Assembly (NCBI GenBank): GCA_958450325.1
Contig: OY288243.1
Coordinates: forward strand, 62,294,606 to 62,358,605
Length of the DNA stretch: 64,000 bases
Source: Agrostemma githago
Lineage: Eukaryota; Streptophyta; Magnoliopsida; Caryophyllales; Caryophyllaceae
Direction: 5' to 3'
The position numbers and the translations under genes were made by a program. Below, piece by piece: positions 45,213 to 55,558 of this stretch. Each line of letters opens with the position of its first letter. The first letter of the stretch is position 1. The notes beneath the pieces are model-generated. The model saw only the letters and a program-made list of their open reading frames with translations, was not told the DNA's origin and made no database searches.

Positions 45213-47561
45213 ATGACACTTAGCGCCCCGAGGGAGCTTCTTTGACTGGTACGAGTGGAGAGGTCGCCGGGTCGAGCTCGCTGACTCCACGGGGGATTCG
45301 TAAGAGGCGACGAAGTGTTCCTTTGTAACGTCGTGAACCGGGTGCCGTGATTGAGGCTGACTTTGATAGTGTCACGAGGCGTACACAGCCCGTGACGGTT
45401 GCAAGGAGGACCCATGTCCCAGATCCTGCTAACGAGGGTGAGGAGGTTGTTTACGATGATCCCCGTGGGGCTCAAGATTGGGACGGACACCACCTCTCTA
45501 GCCATGTCGTGAATGGCCTGGTGAGTATCTCGACTAGTGCTTATTAGTTTAGGCTTTGATTTTGGTTTGCACTGGTTTAGTTTGTTTATGGTTGCATTAT
45601 CTCGGTTTGAAGTCCCCGGGTCTGATGAGGACCTTCTCGGGTTTCACGACGTGCTTGGAGATTTATTCTCAGAAGCTTAGCCCCGTGTCAAACGAGATTA
45701 TCGTGGGGACGGTTTTGGGTCCCGTGGTCGGGCACTAGGTCCGATTGGTAGGTTGCAAAACCAAGTGCAACCTTATGGTGATTAGAGCGATGGTAGATCG
45801 CTTTTACGACAATACCTCGACCTTCCATATGTCTTTTGGGGAAGTCGGGATGACTTTGGAGGACTTCGGGGTTATTAGGAGTTTGCCCTGGGGTCCGGAG
45901 ATGATTAGGTGGGCTCCTGAGGGTCCTAGGTTAGATAGTGACAAGGTCCGGGGCTGGATCGGGAATTGTTTGGAGCGTGAGGCTTATAGTACGTCCCATT
46001 CTCTGGTGAGCTCGCACATTACCGACCATTTCGAGAGGATGGCGGTACTAGAGGGTTGATTTCCCAACACACCGATGCAGGATGCCCATCTGTGGTTTTG
46101 GTACTTCCTAGGGTCGACCCACTTCTCTGATAAGGGCGAGAGGTTTAGTACTAGGATTGATTGGGTGATTGCGGCTTTCGTGGAGATGACCCGTTGCTTG
46201 CAGGTCATGGTGAGGCCGCAGAGGGTGGACTCTGGCTTGGCTTTACCCATCGTGGATCCAGGTCTTGTTATGGAGATTAGTTATTGTCTCTTGTACTTGG
46301 TTTCAGGATTCTACTTCGCTCAGTTTGGTTTTGCTGACGATGTTTTTGGGTTTTGCAGGCTTGGATCTACTCCTACTTCCCTCGCTTGGTACCAAAGATG
46401 GAGCGCGCTCGTCCGGTTAGGTTTCCGGTGGGGATTGAGTGGAGGTTGGCTCACGCTAAGAGCATGACGAGTCACTACTCGTCGGAGAATGTACTTATGA
46501 ACCAGCTGCGCCCCAAGGATGTAAGTTCCCTTCTTACGGTTTGTTTTCCTTATTAGCCCTCAAGATTAGGATTATTGAAAATGTCGGTTTGTTTATGAAG
46601 TTCGTGGCCCGTCCTTGGGCCGACCATGAGGGTATGCCCGAGTATGTGGGGGCAGAGTTGAGGCCTAGGAGCTAAAGGAGGATGCTCCTTCCTGCGTTGT
46701 TTCACCCGGTATGGTATCTGGGCAAGAGGTTGGTGCGTCAGTGCTTATATTACGAGTTCAGGGTGCTGGTTGATCTTCCCCAGACTATGTTTAGACCATC
46801 GACCATCGCGGAGGATCGCGAGGGTAGGGACGGAGAGGGAGGCGATGCACTACTGGTGCCTCCTATCTGTCATCACGTCTGCTAGCGGCTAGTTTGCCAA
46901 CGTCTCGTGGTGAGTACTTTGTCCCTTGCTTTATTGTTTGTTTTCTTCTGTGGTTAGTGTTCGCTTGTATTTTGAACGGTTCGCTTTTCCTTCAGCTAGT
47001 CGATCCGGCTAATGCTGTTCAGCTCCCAAACTTTCCTTTGACACTGCTCAGGGTCGATGCGGTTGGGATGTCCTTTACAGAGCCTCTTTCCCCGTGTTTC
47101 GCCGAGGAGATGGAGGATGGGATGGAGTGGCGTGACCTAGTGTACCTGGTAAGCTTCAGGTTTTGCCTTGTACTCGGCTTTAAGGGTTAGGTTTTGTTTG
47201 ACTAATTTGTTTAGTTTTGCCTTCAGGTTTCGTCGGTTTCCCATCAATGGTTGTGGCAGGCTGCCAACTGCTTCCGGGCCTATGTGTCGAGGGAGGCTGC
47301 TGCCTCTTCCCGTGATACTTCGGGAGTTCAATCGGTAAGTATGTTTTTTTCTAGGGTTGGTTTTCTATCCTGGTTACGTCTTTTTCTAAAGCACACGTGT
47401 ATTTGTAGGATACTCCGGATATGGTGAGGCAGCTGGCGACTCGGGTGACCGAGCTCGAGACGGAAAAGGCCAAGCTGCTGCAACTCTTGCAATCTCGGCA
47501 TAGTGAGATTGCCAAGCTTAAGGAGCAGATGGCCCAGACTCAGGGTGAAACCTCGGCGTAG
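45213..47561 (+). pseudogene. Multi-exon plant mobile domain gene, degraded
   Basis: The PMD core is unmistakable: TSTFHMSFGEVGMTLEDF (about 45810-45865) followed by GVIRSLPWGPEM. Further blocks, each ending at plausible GT donors (45521, 46520, 47151, 47335) or starting after AG acceptors: DPANEGEEVVYDDP; QAWIYSYFPRLVPKMERARP (46351 on); FMKFVARPWADHEGMPEYVG; VSSVSHQWLWQAANCFRAYV; and a final coiled coil (VTELETEKAKLLQLLQSRHS) to the stop at 47561. In-frame stops at about 45736, 46057 and 46673 make it a pseudogene. It is antisense to element C, so it is either a second transposon-borne PMD gene or a host MAIN-like relic. Confidence 0.72.
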
Positions 47562-48480
47562 GGTAACTCTAAGTTCGGGACTAAGGCAGAAGGAGAGGCT
47601 GAGGCTTAGGGTCATGCTACGGGCGCTACTGAGGACGTTGGAGAGTAGTTGAGCTACTCTAGATATGCTGTCGGGCATGGATGGTACTGAGTCTCTTATC
47701 CTTGATTTGGAAGATTTAGATCTAGATGGGGATATAGGTGAGTACGTGTTGGCCGTAGGTGCAACCTCTAGGGGTCCTCCCTAGTTTGTAAACTTGGTTT
47801 ATGTTCGGAATTTTTATAGTGTGTACATTTTAAAATTTTAGTATTTTCGACTGATTTGTTAGTCTTGCGTTTCATTTTTCTTTTGAAATGTTAACTTAGA
47901 TGACAAGTAATCACTTCAAGTTTGGTTCGTTGTGGTTTATGATGTCTTGAATGCGTTAGGATTGCATGAGAGTTCCAAAATGCTTTTCAGAGTTTTTGAA
48001 ATGCGTTAGTTTGAGCCGGGAGTTGGATTAAGTAGTACGTCGATTAAAACACTTGACTCGAGACGTGTAAAAATGTAAGAAATGCTTTGTAACAAAAGTG
48101 TTTCGACCGAGTACGTGTTCAGTGCCGGGAGACAAGTGTGATTGTCTCGACATTCATGTTTTAAAATGAGGCGAAAAAAGAAAGAAGTTAGACCACTTTT
48201 TTATATCTTCATGATAATGCCGTACTGGGCTACAGACGCAAATTGATGATGCCACTCGGGCCTACAACATGCCTAGGTGGGGTAGCTTATCCTCCTAAAG
48301 AAAATAAAAAAATGTCTAAGTCTGGTGGATCCGACGGGCGAAATGTATCCTCCGTATGAATATGTCACTCTTGCGCGGGCATTTCGGCTCTTGGAAAGGG
48401 ATATAGTGACTTCAGGAGGTCGTTCCTGATGTCTAGGGTTGTCAAGTGATAACTGATGGGGTAAAGCATGGTTGACGACA
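47562..48480. other. Non-coding region between the two PMD genes
   Basis: The first ~200 bases are probably 3' UTR of the gene ending at 47561. The rest shows no frame or motif beyond T-rich and GC-moderate non-coding DNA. Confidence 0.5.
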
Positions 48481-48665
48481 TGGAATTCAGATGTTTACGA
48501 GGTTAATGGCCCAGGGGTTCGACGCCTTGGCCTGGGCGGCTCGATTCTGGGTCGCTTGTGTTCAAGCGACCCGGTCCTAGGGCGCCTGGGCTCAGGCGGC
48601 CCAATTCTCGGTTATGGAAATTTTCCGTAATTTCCTAATTGTTGTGGGATTAGGGCTATATATGC
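48481..48665 (+). promoter_or_regulatory. Promoter of antisense PMD gene C: inverted repeats plus TATA box
   Basis: CTATATATGC at 48656-48665 is 75 bases before the ATG at 48741. Upstream lie a perfect hairpin GGGTCGCTTG-TGTT-CAAGCGACCC (48549-48572), a second one GCCTG-GGCT-CAGGC (48584-48597) and repeats of GGCGCCTGGG. The layout copies that of the LTR U3 promoters in this window. Confidence 0.6.
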
Positions 48666-48740
48666 GTGTTATGGATACTCTTTTTAGACATACTAGGTCA
48701 CCCATAGTGTCTTTATAGCTTCTTTGTACTTTTTTGAGTC

Positions 48741-50254
48741 ATGTCGAGTTTTGGGAGTCTCTTAACCGAGTGGATGGGTCGTCTTAGGAAATGTGACCTT
48801 GAGGTTTGTCTAGGTGATGGTTCGTCTATGGTTACCGCACTAAGGTAGGTTAAGGTGCAAGATGACTTCTTGTTAGCATGTTCTAGCTTTTGGGATGTTA
48901 AGAACCACATTTTTGCTTTCCCAGAAGGTAATGTTTATCCCTTTCTCAAGGAACTAGATGCTATAGGTGGGTGGTGTTAGGTTCGACCTTGTATACGCCT
49001 TGGAGATGATACCCTCGTGGAACGATTCCACCATTTTTTGGACATTTCTTTGGAGGAGGCTTAGGCTTTCTTTGGGGTAGGTGGTGTTGACCTAAAGTTT
49101 CTTGTTAGGACATTCTCACAAAAAGGCTCTCGTGATATTTCGCCTTTGCCTTGTAAACGGGCTCTTAATATTGCGGTAGCATGCTATTATCTTTTTAAGG
49201 ATGCGTCTGTGCATGAAGGTTGGGATAGTCCACGAGTTTTGGATGTTGTAATGGGGATGGAACACGGGTGATCGCCCACTTTGCTTATTCTAGGTGAGCT
49301 TATCACGTGTCTCGACGCTCGGTCACGGATACATCGTGCTCCCTTTCGGGGTTCTAGGATCATTTTGCAGGTATCTCAGGGTACTACTTTCCTTTTCCGA
49401 AACTTGCCTTAGTTCGAAAGTTTGACGTTGTTTTGTGGTTAGTGCAGGTTTGGCTACAAGAGAGGCTTGGTTTGATCGAGCCCACTCGATCCGTTAAAGG
49501 TTATAGCTACAAGGGTTTCACGGGTCGCAAGATGGTGCAACCATGGAACGACGGTTATACTGAAGAAGGATGGTGTTCCTACTTGCAGGCTAATGGGCGG
49601 GTTGATATTAGGTGGATAATCCCGTGGTGGTATATCAGTGGACAGGTTGGGTTCCCGTTCTCATTATCGGTTCATACAATGCAGATACTGTCCTTAAAGG
49701 ATCAGGTTTACATTTACCCGGGCGAGTTAACGCGCCAAATGGGTGTAAGGCAAACTGTATCAGAGGTTACCGATGATGTCCCTAAGTCTTATCCGTGGAT
49801 GGAAAGTTCTCTCAGGGAGTTTGGAGTGTCTTGGAGACAGAGGTTTTCACGTCCCGTTATTATAGAAAGTGCTCGACCATTAAACCCTACTTGTTCCCGG
49901 CGGGGAGCTGACGGATATCCGCCAGGACAGGGCAAGTCGAATGTTAGGAAAACCGTGATGCTAAAGGATAAGGAGGCGACTCGAGTTAACGTCACTAAGC
50001 GCTCGACCAAAGACAGTGTTACCAATCTTACCACCGTTAGTTCATCTAAACGGGCCAAGACTGACAAGACCCATATTGAAAATGTGAGTGAGGAGGGGAA
50101 GTGGGATTGGCTGGACTCGCCTTTGGCTAAGACAAGAGTGGAAGCCTGTATTTTGAGGGCCTATGGTGAGGGATCCAAGAGGCACTTCCGAATGGCAAGG
50201 AGAAAGGTATGTTGGACCGATAGAGCCCAGCCGTTTAGTACTATGTTGTATTAA
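48741..50254 (+). pseudogene. Antisense PMD-like ORF of element C, two exons
   Basis: The frame from the ATG at 48741 shows NHIFAFPEGNVYPFLKELDA near residue 57, matching the PMD motif of element A (HVFAFPRGEIC). It is broken by at least four stops (after LR, GGWC, EEA, MEHG). The intron 49371-49447 sits after codons for ILQ and before VWLQERL, exactly where element A has LLQ|IWLFERL, so the splice site is conserved. Exon 2 is open to 50254 and has RWIIPWWYISGQ (element A: RWVVPWWPIYVW), then a Lys/Arg-rich tail. Function unknown; clearly degenerate. Confidence 0.7.
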
Positions 50255-50968
50255 TTGATATTATATGGCGTATTAGTACTATTTTTTGTAGGGTTTTGCT
50301 TGACACGTTGTCGTTTTCCGGGTAACCGGATTTTGGGATGCTCGATGTAAAACGCCTCGACAAAGGCTTGATTTAATTGATTTCGCACTAATGAGAGCAC
50401 AAATTTTTTGGTGGCGGCTCGCAAATCGATTCTTCATTTGGCCCGGAGTGCCCTTTCGGGGTTTCACTCCGTCCTCGGCTCACCCTCTTTTTTTTGCTCG
50501 TTTTTGTGCTTTTTTTTTGCTCTTTTTTTTACGGCTCGCAACTCGATTCTTCATTTTGCCCGAAGCGCCCTTTCGGGTTTTCACTCCGTCCTCGGCTCGT
50601 CTTTTTTTATGATGGCTTGCAACTCATTTCTTCATTTTTCCCGGGGCGCCCTTTCGGGTTTTCACCCCATCCTCGGCTCGTCGTTTGTGCTTCATCATTG
50701 AAATCACTCATTAATCGGAACATAGGGGTGGTTTTGATTTGCATGCGAATCGAGTAATTGATTTTGTTATTTTTGTTGGTTGTACCCTTTGAGGGGTTGC
50801 CTACGTATCCGTGTTTAGACGGAATCAAACCGTGTTCGTAGTTCATAATATGTGTGAGTGATTTTGCTTTAAACTTGTTATGCCAATTATCGATGCGAAT
50901 TATTGCTTAAGTGTTTTGCATGGGTTTTCACCCTTGTTTAGAGATCAGGATGAGGTTGCTTTAGGAGG
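50255..50968. other. Convergent intergenic region with triple direct repeat and conserved hairpin
   Basis: Three copies of a ~62-bp unit (CGATTCTTCATTTTGCCCG...TTTCACTCCGTCCTCGGCTCG) start near 50417, 50538 and 50618. Bases 50778-50830 carry the conserved TTGCCTACGTATCC block shared with element A at 6608-6660, including the compensating hairpin TCCGT...ACGGA. Confidence 0.75.
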
Positions 50969-52064
50969 TTAAGGATAGTATCGTTTAAGGTGAACCATGT
51001 TGGTTGGGGTCGAGAATTCTTGACCGTCTAGGTCAGTAAGGATCGCGGCACCTCCCGTGAGTATCTTCTTGACGAGGTAGGGCACCACCGAATTTGGTTT
51101 ATATTTCCCTCTAGAGTCGACGGGAAGGGGTGCTCTAATGGATTTGACTACTAAGTCTCCCTCATGTATGTTTCGGGATTTGACTCGTTTGTTAAAGGCT
51201 CGTTTTATTCTTTGTTGGTAGGCTTGCACGTTGCATAGTGCGTGTATTCTACGCTCTTCTAGGATTACTATCTCATCGTAACGTTTTTGGTTCCACTCCT
51301 CTTCAGGAATGCCGCTTTCGGCTAGTATCCTTAGCGAGGTATTTCTAATTCTATTGGTTGTATGGATTTGGAGCCGTAGGTTAGGTAGTAGGGTGTGGCT
51401 CCGGTGGGTGTTTGGTAGGAGGTTCGGTATCCCCATAATGCGAAGGGTATTTTGTTTGGCCAATCCCGGTAGTTGTCCATCATTTTCTTAAGGATTGTAA
51501 CGATGGTTTTGTTTGCTGCTTCCACAACCCCGTTTGTCTGAGGTCTGTAGGGTGAGGATTTGTGTCGTTGGATTTTGTATTTGTCTAGGAGTTTTTGGGT
51601 GTCGGCACTAAAGTGAGCCCCCTGATCACTGATGATTTCGTGTGGTATGCCGTAGCGGCAGATGATGTTGTTTTGTAGGAATTTGACTACTTGTTTGGAT
51701 GTTAAGATGGTGTAAGAAGCTGCTTCTACCCATTTGGTAAAGTAATCAACGGCCACTAGCAATCAACGGTTCCGGATGGGTGTACCTTTCCTATGATGTC
51801 TATTCCTCAGGTAGAGAAGGGCCAGGGTGTTGTTGTGGTGTGGAGTTGGTATGGTGGTAGATGTTGGATGTTGGCAAATATTTGACAATTGTAACAGTGA
51901 CGGACGTGACGCCAGTAATCTGTCTCTAGAGTGACCCAGTAATAGCCCAATCTTATTATTTTTTGGGCTAATAGGTATGCGCTCATATGGAGTCCGCATT
52001 CCTCGTCATGTACTTCTTCCATGACTTTTTTGGATTGGGTTTTGGTTATGCATCTAAGTAGCAC
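50969..52064 (-). pseudogene. Integrase of element C
   Basis: Frames 52064-51807, 51762-51331 and 51463-50969. The zinc finger is intact (two His, then CYNC). Catalytic residues: D in GIDIIG, D in ISDQGAHF, E in NGVVEAANK. The C-terminus ends VHLKRYYP. A TGA at 51807-51809 stands at the same codon as in element A (7690-7692), between WPFST and GIDIIG. There is a frameshift near 51765 and another near 51340. FALWGYRTSY keeps the Trp that is a stop in A. Confidence 0.88.
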
Positions 52065-52625
52065 TCCTTGTGGGGTTCGTTTGTATAGTAACCCTTGGTT
52101 TAGGACGTAGTGGTCTTCTTGTATTCTTATGGCACGTTCGTTTTTGGTGTTTGTGTTAGGTGGGTATGATCCGTTGGTTTTGAAGTTTAGGATCGCTTTG
52201 TACCAAGGTTCTTCGGAGGTGTCATCGGTTTCGACGTTGTGGATTTAGGTGGGTTTCTCACTTCTCTCTACGCAGATAGGCATAGAAAAAAGGTTGTCGG
52301 GCATGTTTATTAGTGAGGCTAGTTTGGATAGGGCGTCAGCGAATTGGTTTTCCTCGCGAGGCATGTGTATGAAGTTGATTTCGGTGAACTCTCGGGATAT
52401 TGTCTTCATTTCGGTTTGGTATAGAGCTAGGCTTTCGCTATAAATCTTCCAGGTGCCCGTGGCTTGGTTGACTACTAAGGAAGAATCCCCATGGACCCTG
52501 AGGTTTTTGATCCCCAGTGTTACGGCGACCTTTAGCCCTATTAGACAGGCTTCGTATTCGGCTGCGTTGTTGGTTACTGGGAAGTCTAGTTTGACTGATA
52601 TGAGTGTGTGGTAGCCAATTGTTTA
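52065..52625 (-). pseudogene. Second RNase H (archaeal-type) and linker of element C
   Basis: Readable on the minus strand: NNAAEYEACLIGLKVAVTLG, LRVHGDSSLVVNQATG, and EENQFADALSKLASLINMP, followed by the linker with MPICVERSEKP to integrase. The first catalytic Asp region is missing at the 52625 side, where the deletion joins. A stop (TAA/TAG) breaks the linker near 52244. Confidence 0.8.
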
Positions 52626-53131
52626 TTGGTTGTGTTGGTTTCTTGTGTTGAGGTTTTGGTTAGGAAGTCAGTTATTGGTTGAGTTTAGGAATAGTTGTTC
52701 CTGATCTCCTTTTAGGGTGAAGTTAGGTGGGTCGTTAGTTGTAGCCCTTATGCTTTGATTGATTGCTATAGAAAAATGGCATAGTATCGAGTCTTAAGAG
52801 AGAAAATGCGTTATTATAAATCAAGCGATTGTCGAGGCACGTCGTAAAGAAAAGAAAGTTGTTATATTGACTGATAATAAGCGAGCTTTGTGCCCGATAT
52901 ATTGTTTAGTGGAGGTGGAGGGCAGGTCCCCTCGCACCTCCTGACTCGATTTGCAAAAGGGAAAGAAAAGGCATTTATTATACTATTAAGTCTAGGCCCT
53001 ATAGATGAACTAGACTGTAACTATGACCAGACTTACTGCCCCTAAGAGCACCTTTGTCTTGAAAAGACTGTTATGACTCGACCGTATTGTGACATTGACC
53101 TGTCCCTGGGAACATAATCGTCCCCTGGGTC
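52626..53131. other. Deletion junction region in element C
   Basis: It joins the RNase H remains to gag. Protease, RT and the first RNase H, about 3 kb in element A, are absent. The T/G-rich sequence is not recognisable as coding. Confidence 0.6.
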
Positions 53132-53842
53132 TTAGATTCTTACATAGCCTTCTGGAGACGCACCCCTTGATGGGTGTTTAGGGCTAGTTTCCGTAGGTGG
53201 ATCATTGAGGGGTTTGAAATAACTTGTGACGACCACCGATGTCACTATTTCTCCCTCGGCGACCCTGAAGATGAAGTTTGCTTTTTGCCGTTTCGCGGGA
53301 GAGAATGTTCCTTCTTCGATCATCTTTTGGATGGCTTGTTTTAATGTAAAGCATGCTTCAGTATCATGCCCATTACCTTGATGGAATAGGCAGTAGGCAT
53401 TAGGACTCCAATTTTTGCTTCGCATGTCGATTGGTGGGTCCGGAGTAGGACCCATGGCTAGGAGTAACCCTTGATTTACTAGGTGCTTGAGAGTTTTGGT
53501 GTATGATGAATTGATTTTGGTAAAAAAATTCCAGGATGTTCTTGCTTTGTCGGGTAGGGCCTTGTGAGGCCTCAAGGTTATTTCTGTATGGGCCTTAGGG
53601 GATTTTGCCCTTGTGGAGCACTGGGATGACCTACTTGGGGTAAGTTCTTGGGTATGATAATCACTTGAGCTGGCATTTGCTTTGTTCTCTGTGCCCCCAC
53701 TTTGGAGGAAACTGAGGCGGCTATCGATGTGACGAACGAAGCAGGTCGGATGGTCAATCGAGGTGCGAACATCGTGCACTACTTCGGTTAGGGTATTGAC
53801 ATCGTTGCAGAGGTTTTCGATGACTCTCGGATCTAAGGACAT
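53132..53842 (-). pseudogene. C-terminal part of Gag of element C
   Basis: 236 residues including TLKHLVNQGLLLAMGPTPDP (element A: ALQRLSSKGLIQPIGPTPEV) and an intact Cx2Hx4Hx4C knuckle CLFHQGNGHDTEAC. The capsid core seen in A and B is not found upstream, so Gag is shortened. It ends PEGYVRI at a stop before the deletion junction. Confidence 0.8.
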
Positions 53843-55537
53843 GTTGGGGAATGATTCTGTAAGAAAATGTTGGAGGTCAGGACGGATCCATCGGACGACT
53901 TAAAGACTTGAGGAATGCTCGTAGTTATGAGCGACACGGAAATAAGGCCCTTGATTAGCGCGTGTTTGCGGTCATCGGATTAGGGACTCGGATGCTTTAG
54001 ACTCTTCGTGTAGCGCCCAACAGACTTATATCTCTAGAACGAGACGATTTGCCACAAATCTCGAGAGTGAGATTTGAAGAAGTGGACTTCTCGAGACGAG
54101 GCGACCCAAAACTTAAGACCTCAAACGGAGGTGACCCTAGTAACTAACACAGACAGTTAATCACACGGTTGTGTGACGTAAGGAATTGATCTCGATCCCG
54201 ACTTGGAATCAAAGAGTTTTGATGTTTTTGAAAACGGATGGATTTTGAAAGCAACCTTTTTTTTGAAAGTGGTAGTCTTTGTGAAATCGGTGCTACGATG
54301 GTTTAGTGACATCGTTTGTGATGTGTGGTAAACTGTTGCTATGTGAGCCTTGATGATTCGACGGTAGCAAAAGCGTAAGTTATGGTTTTGTAAAAGAAGC
54401 GCGGTTGTGAAAAAAAAACCAGTTTTGAAAAATTATGACATCACGTTTTTATCTAGACTACTATTAGTTAAGAGTTCGAAGTTCGCGGCGTAGACGGTGT
54501 TCATGGGAGAACGTGGTGTTTGTGATGGTGTTTTGAAGGTGTGACCAAATCCTTATAATAGAATTTAGGCGGTGAATGTTTTTTTTTAGAAAAACTTTTA
54601 AAATGTGCGACAGCATTCGTTGATTCCATTGATTGGAACTTTGACGGTGGTGACGGCACGTGTGGATGTTTTGTAACCGTTTTAGGTTCCTTGACTTCAT
54701 TGATTGAAGTTTCGGTAATGTTAACGGTATGTGCTAAAAATGTTTTGAAAAATTTGATCGCTTTAGGTGCCTTGATCCCATTGGTTGGGATTTTGGTAAT
54801 ATAAACGGTATGTGGGTTTTAATGTTTTGAAAGCAAAATGTGACCGTATACGGTACCTCGATCCCATTATTTGGGATTTTGGTAATAATAACGGTATGTT
54901 TGTTGTTGTTTGAAAATGACGAGTTTTATTTTGGCCGAAGTAATGGCGCTCAAAAGTGTCTTTTGAAAGTGATGGGTGTAAAATTGGCCACGGTGACGGC
55001 GCTAAATTGCTTTCGAAAATAATTTTAATTCGGCCGGAGCCTCGGCACTTAAGAGGCGGTTTTGAAAAGAAGATGTCCTTTTTTGAAAACGGAGTTCGGT
55101 GCGATTGAATATGTTGTCGTGGTTGAATCTGGATTTTAATGTTTTATTTGGGTTGTTAAACACTCTACACGTAACTAGGAATGCGTACACTCATGAAGGA
55201 TGCAGACACTGTAAGGTTAGGGTAGGCTACCGCCCACGAATAGTCATTACATAGGTGACGACAGGTCACCTGGGGAGGTGAATGTCATACCGTTTGCTAA
55301 ACACCACTCGTTTGGTACATCCACGGAATGTGTGGTTTACCTTAGACGGCCGGAACGTCAATCGAGAGTCTCACGGCGTGTCCGAAAGGATCTTATCGCG
55401 AAGAGGTCGATTGGTCCTAATATTGGTTAGGGTGGGCTTTTTAGGGCCAAAACTTATAGTGACCACAACAAGAAACTAGGAAATGAGCTTCACCAACCTC
55501 GTTCAAGTTACACCATCGCTGGAAACTTGTTTCCAAA
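53843..55537 (-). other. 5' leader of element C with tandem repeats
   Basis: 1.7 kb non-coding between primer site and gag. It contains four tandem units with hairpins (54617-54900) and a second array of three ~50-bp units around TTGGCC..GGTGACGGCGCT (54930-55060). No coding frame is supported. Confidence 0.75.
54617..54900 (-). repeat. Four tandem units each with a hairpin, compensatory stems
   Basis: Units of about 70-86 bases share CTTGA..., a hairpin, then GGTAAT..AACGGTATGTG. Stems are TTCCA/TGGAA (54624-54638), ACTTCA/TGAAGT (54694-54710), ATCCCA/TGGGAT (54775-54791) and ATCCCA/TGGGAT (54861-54877). Stem bases change in pairs while the 5-base loop stays TTGAT, TTGGT or TTATT. Confidence 0.85.
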
Positions 55538-55555
55538 TCCCCAGTGGAGTCGCCA
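55538..55555 (-). other. Primer-binding site of element C
   Basis: The minus strand reads TGGCGACTCCACTGGGGA, three bases inside the LTR end at 55559, the same spacing as in A and B. Confidence 0.82.
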
Positions 55556-55558
55556 AAC

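Noticed and set aside
50391..50757. Plus-strand repeat protein (LHFARSALSGFHSVLGS x3)
   Set aside because: Explained by the DNA-level triple repeat; three overlapping frames are open at once and no start or conservation supports it.
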